Below, piece by piece: positions 9,150 to 12,473 of a stretch of 12,473 nt of DNA. The stretch spans positions 9,089 to 21,561 of the forward strand of contig NWUY0300018899.1 of the NCBI GenBank assembly GCA_004151065.3, written 5' to 3'. The notes beneath the pieces were generated by a model, which had not been told where the DNA came from, searched no databases, and was given only the letters and a program-made list of their open reading frames with translations. Every line of letters begins with the position of its first letter. Positions within the stretch are counted from its first letter, which is position 1. A program made the position numbers and the translations under genes. This DNA comes from Larix sibirica (lineage: Eukaryota; Streptophyta; Pinopsida; Pinales; Pinaceae).

Positions 9150-9590
9150 GCCACCCATAAGATATTACCACCCCCAAAATGTATCCTAAATAAGAAAAAA
9201 CGTGAATATTCCAGTAATATTTCGTATTTTGGGAATTGGGAGGAATTTGAACCGTTGGAAATCTCTTGAAATTCTATACAACTTTTATATTTTGAGTTTT
9301 CTCTGATTCCTTACCATTTGTCCGGTGTGGGCATTTTAGTTAAAAAAACATCTTTTGAAAGATGCCTTTCTAAAAGCATCTTTTGAAAGATGTTTTTTTT
9401 ACTAAAATGCCTGCGCCGAACAAACGGTAAGGAATCATAGAAAAGTAAAAACATCAAATTTGTAGAGAATTTCAAGAGATTTCCAACAGTCCAAAGTCCA
9501 CCCAATTCCGAGTTACGAACAAAAAGTTATGCAAAAAATACAAAAGACTCCTGAAATATTCGTGTTTTTTTGAGTGGTCTATGGGCACCA
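9150..9590. mobile_element. Long-inverted-repeat fold-back element (MITE-like)
   Basis: The two halves are reverse complements over most of their length. Outer ends are aaaaaacgtgaatatt (9195-9210) against aatattcgtgttttttt (9555-9571). A perfect 22-bp match joins 9254-9275 with 9466-9487. The segment gattccttaccatttgt to gcattttag (about 9305-9339) matches about 9402-9437 with few differences. The centre has two direct copies of the 16-mer catcttttgaaagatg (9349-9364 and 9377-9392), itself nearly palindromic. The right arm carries about 22 extra bases (near 9510-9530). A weaker match of gccacccataaga with tctatgggcacc may extend the ends to 9150 and 9590. There is no transposase, so the element is non-autonomous. 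I saw no clear target-site duplication and cannot assign a superfamily. Confidence 0.85.
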
Positions 9591-9592
9591 TT

Positions 9593-9800
9593 AGTAGGTT
9601 TCTCACTCTAGGGTTTGATCTTAGGCCCTTGAGCATGTCCAAGGGAGGAATGATGAGTACCTTTCACTTTAACTGAATGTCCAAGGTTTCCCTAGATAGG
9701 AAGCTAAGTGCCCACACGTAACATGGGATGGATGACAGAAGGTTGGGCTAGGTGGCAACCCATTCTACCTAGAGCTTGAGTTATTTATGTGGTTTACAAG
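9593..9800. other. Unique DNA, nothing recognised
   Basis: This spacer lies between the fold-back element and the degenerate plus-strand frame. I see no frame, RNA gene or repeat in it. Confidence 0.5.
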
Positions 9801-10500
9801 CCCAACATTCAATTCCATTAGTTCTCACGAACCAAATTCGTATGGCTTCTCCTTAGATTAGCTTAGCATTGTACTTAGATAGGATAGGCCTTAATGATGA
9901 AGGCTTTTCAATCTGGATGGTGAATTTTCTCATGTGCGATCAGTCCTATGGAAACAATAGTGATGTGAAATGGATGTTTAAGGTGTATAATGGGGTTTGA
10001 GCTCCTTATTTCCAGCCTCATAGTCTTGTTCTGGTGGTTTCTCTCTGACTTCCCATGTCCCGTCTAAGGCAGCGAGCACGCTCCAAGAGCCATAGACCTA
10101 GATTTTGTGCTAAGTCTACCTCTTCGGCGGTTACACAGAACACGTTGAATTCATCGTACAAGACTTGGAGTATGGATCAATGGGATTGTTATGTAGAATG
10201 TTTTGACGACAAAGGACACGCATTGGGCTTCAAGCATGGTCTAAACTCCTTTCCAACGACTCCTCAAAATGGCCATTGTGATGCGAACAATTAGGTTTAC
10301 AGCAGGATGATGGGTAATTCCAATGGGCCTCTATAGACACAGTATTCTTTTGAAAAGACTGGTAATGGCCCTCACAACACCACTTTGTCTTAAGCTCATC
10401 TCAATTCGCTTTTCGAAACTAGACTCGACATCCAGAACCGGAATTTCAAGATGAAGCAAATTGAGGCCCAAATTGGCAACGCATTAGTGGAGCAAAATTG
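9800..10500 (+). pseudogene. Possible degenerate coding region, unrecognised
   Basis: One plus-strand frame stays readable for about 700 bp with only about six stops, fewer than expected by chance in DNA this AT-rich. Its longest uninterrupted part with an ATG is 10055-10294 (79 codons). That part starts with a basic stretch (RLRQRARSKSHRPRF) and continues through SMDQWDCYVECFDD. Upstream text in the same frame includes NDEGFSIWM, and downstream text includes RNFKMKQIEAQIGNALVEQ, which loosely recalls the helical part of some plant retrotransposon gag proteins. That resemblance is weak and I assign no function. It could be a retroelement remnant, an old exon, or chance. Confidence 0.3.
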
Positions 10501-12110
10501 TATTTATTTATGTAATCTCATAAGAAGGATTATTTCTTATTTGTGGTGACACATTATATTTCTAATGAAAGTGGTGCATACCTTTGATGTGAGATGGCCT
10601 TGTCATATGGTTTCTATATTCAGAGCTGGATTTTGATGTGCAAAATGATCGTTATGAGGCATTTTGCCTGTTAAATATAGGTAAATTTATTTCAAAACAA
10701 TCTCATTACATGGTCAGGCTCTTTCTCAAAATTCATTTTGATGTTTATTGTATTTTCCAAACCGTCATTAAATTTTCTTAGTATTTTTTAGCAAGTATTG
10801 CTAGTTGCGTAGAAGAGTATGATCAGGGAGTCAAATCGATTTGCTATATATTCCAGGAGAATGGTTTCCTTTTATAAGTCGACACCAACAAGACTTGTCC
10901 CTACGTACTTCCTACTTTGCGTCATGAAGGACGGAATTCCCTTTTTATGCTAATTACTTGATGGAAAAGAAGGAAATTGTGTCACTTCCATCGTCCACGT
11001 AGTTGTATAGTAGAAATTCACTTGGAATTGGAGCAGCTAAACAACAAAAATTTCTAAATAATTTTTAGCAAACCTTGAAGTTACATTTTACAACTCCCTT
11101 TCCAATTTTATTTACCATTGATTTGTTCGAGAAGCCAGCCACAAACAACTTGGCACTGAAATAACAACTTCCTAATTATTAGTTGTCCACATGAAAAACA
11201 ATGAGAGTGTTTCTTATCCCTCGAGGTGTACTAGACCAAATGGTCATAGTGTGCACTATTAAGAAACTCCTTGTGAAGTGACGGATTCAAACTTTGAATA
11301 GCCTTGCACATGTGTAAGGGCATCGTGGATGCCCCTAGAGGTTATAATGGCAGTAGACCGAAATCGAACCATGCTTCTCATATTAGCATCAGCCATGGAT
11401 GCAACGGGTCCATTATGCTCTTCCTAGCGCTTCTCTGCAACTAAAGGTACACATTCTCATTTATTTTGTTTAAATTTTCTTGACAATGGGTATTTAATTT
11501 CAAGTTTTATGCAACTAAATACTTTATTTCATAATTTGAATTTTTATTTTTTTTAACGATTTCGTCATCTAAAATTAGTTTATTTCAACCAAAATTATTA
11601 TGGAAAAGTAAATATTTGAAAGGCAAAATTTTGAAAAAACTCTTGCGACTTGAAGTATATATATATTCAAAACGTCTAGAAAAAATTGTTTGAAGGTTAA
11701 AATTAAAAACAAATTCCAACACTCATGCAAGTCAAAACCGTCGTTGGAGTTACATGACAAAACTGTGCTCTTATTAGTCCCTGCCAAAGGCTAGGGTAAC
11801 TATTGTTTTCGATATGCATTGACTGTCAATTAGTTTTCCTTTGACTTTTAAAATTCCCTATTTTAACCAAACTTTAACTTAATAGTTTTTATTTGTCGAT
11901 TAAATAATAGATTTAATTTGATTTCTTTCAATTATCATTGGATGAAACTTTGAACCATTATTGTCGAGCTCCTGCTTTCTTTCTGGCTAATACATAAAGC
12001 AAAGTAAAGTTTTAACATAGGCAAAGCTTTGATTTTTCATCTTAACATATACAATGAAACATAAATAGTCATTAATAATAGCATTAATGGTATGACTTCT
12101 CAAGGACTCA
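10501..12110. other. AT-rich intergenic DNA
   Basis: There are no reading frames with recognisable motifs on either strand. A 70-codon minus frame at 11575-11787 is AT-driven and I do not accept it. Features seen are three adjacent short palindromes (11285-11334, listed separately) and an inverted pair of W-box cores, attgac-t-gtcaat at 11818-11830, with a further TTGACT at 11841. W-boxes bind WRKY factors in plants, but such short strings are common by chance. Confidence 0.5.
11285..11334. repeat. Three consecutive short palindromes
   Basis: Within 50 bases lie attcaaa-c-tttgaat (11285-11299, perfect 7-bp arms), cttgcacatgtgtaag (11303-11318, one mismatched pair) and gggcatc-gtg-gatgccc (11318-11334, perfect 7-bp arms). 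The last is directly followed by ctag. No larger element boundary was found around them. Confidence 0.5.
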
Positions 12111-12115
12111 CTACA

Positions 12116-12138
12116 TTTATTTTACTACACCATTTATT
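12116..12138 (-). promoter_or_regulatory. Two AATAAA polyadenylation-type signals
   Basis: On the minus strand AATAAA occurs at 12133-12138, overlapping the TAA stop of the possible exon, and again at 12116-12121. This is compatible with a transcript ending here, though AATAAA is frequent in AT-rich DNA. Confidence 0.35.
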
Positions 12139-12403
12139 CTGTAAGCGATGGTGGTGGCATGTCAAGCGGGAGGTGGCGGGAATGCCCATCTTCATCAACT
12201 TGAAAGAGATTTGAGATAATTTGATGGAACTTTGGTAAATTCTCGTTACCAGCATCGACGTTTTCAGCTTTGTCACAAGACATCCATTCCTTAATCTCCA
12301 TTATACACGCCTTTTTTTGTCTGCGGGAATCATCAGGCGGATTCAATTGTTGCTCTTCTTTGAGTTGATTCCAGTTTATGTCTACAGGAATACTCAAGTG
12401 GAT
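12134..12403 (-). CDS. Possible 3'-terminal exon of a hypothetical gene (partial)
   Basis: A minus-strand frame is open from 12403 to a TAA at 12134-12136, immediately followed by polyadenylation-type signals. The text looks protein-like rather than AT-driven: KEEQQLNPPDDSRRQKKAC, MEIKEWMSCDKAENVDAG, LPKFHQIISNLFQVDEDG, and a Pro-rich end DMPPPSLTE. The only in-frame ATG is internal (12299-12301). I therefore favour an exon whose start lies at a splice acceptor, for example the AG at 12382-12383 after tattcctgt, with upstream exons beyond the window. I do not recognise a domain and propose no function. An 87-codon frame of this kind could also be a gene fragment. A duplicated segment at its start (12320-12421) is in a different frame. 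Confidence 0.45.
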   Translation of the reverse strand: MHLSIPVDINWNQLKEEQQLNPPDDSRRQKKACIMEIKEWMSCDKAENVDAGNENLPKFHQIISNLFQVDEDGHSRHLPLDMPPPSLTE

Positions 12404-12421
12404 TCAACTGTTCCTCTTCTC
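12320..12421. repeat. Imperfect 41-bp direct duplication, 61-bp step
   Basis: The segments 12320-12360 and 12381-12421 align over 41 bases with about nine differences; both contain ggattcaa-tgtt-ctcttct. On the minus strand they read EEQQLNPPDDSRRQK and EEEQLNPLEYSCRHK, so the resemblance is visible at protein level. Because the step of 61 is not a multiple of three, the two copies lie in different frames. Confidence 0.65.
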
Positions 12422-12473
12422 ATAACCACCTGTTGGTTGTGGAGCCTGATTATCTTCCTAATTCAGATATCTT

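Noticed and set aside
9311-9505. 64-codon minus frame inside the fold-back element
   Set aside because: It spans both arms of the inverted repeat and has no protein motif; it is a by-product of the repeat.
11318-11338. Helitron-type 3' end (hairpin plus CTAG)
   Set aside because: The CTAG follows the hairpin with no spacer, whereas Helitrons normally have about ten bases between; no 5' TC end or helicase was seen.
11340-11400. Reverse-strand ggttcgattt resembling a tRNA T-loop
   Set aside because: The bases on either side do not pair as a T-stem, and no acceptor, D or anticodon arms are present.
11575-11787. 70-codon minus frame
   Set aside because: AT-driven composition, no motif and no supporting context.

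Overview
The window reads as nuclear DNA of a flowering plant, probably a dicot, although the species cannot be fixed from the sequence. The flanks are AT-rich. There are no bacterial-style operons, ribosome-binding sites, rRNA or tRNA genes. The largest feature is a plant-type L1-like retrotransposon whose ORF1 carries a DUF4283 domain and a CCHC-type knuckle and whose ORF2 carries endonuclease, reverse transcriptase, zf-RVT and a C-terminal RNase H. No intact, confidently functional gene is visible. This is an intergenic or heterochromatin-like interval built from decayed repeats.

Left part (1-2415): a six-unit tandem array with a unit of about 220 bp occupies roughly 201-2020. Unit 3 was interrupted by a ~387-bp segment of foreign, Ala-codon-rich sequence (about 820-1206). 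Unit 6 was interrupted by an 88-bp fold-back sequence between 15-bp direct repeats (1771-1888). A short AT-rich stretch follows.

Middle (2416 to about 8760, minus strand): a nearly complete but dead LINE. In transcription order it holds ORF1 (about 8757-6960), ORF2 (6835-2729), a 3' UTR with an AATAAA signal, and an A8 tract at 2416-2423. Many in-frame stops (several apparently TGG to TAG/TGA) and frameshifts split both ORFs, yet the family motifs can be followed almost end to end.

Right part (about 8760-12473): AT-rich DNA with a cluster of short palindromes, then a ~380-440-bp long-inverted-repeat fold-back element (MITE-like, 9150-9590). After that comes a faint degenerate plus-strand reading frame around 9800-10500 and about 1.6 kb of AT-rich DNA with a second palindrome cluster. 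At the right edge is a possible 3'-terminal exon of a minus-strand gene that would continue beyond the window.

The parts do not form a pathway. Their relationship is nested insertion and decay: fold-back elements and a LINE in and around satellite-like DNA. I see no convincing new biological system. The items most worth checking are the two fold-back elements, the foreign segment inside the tandem array, and the possible exon at the right edge.
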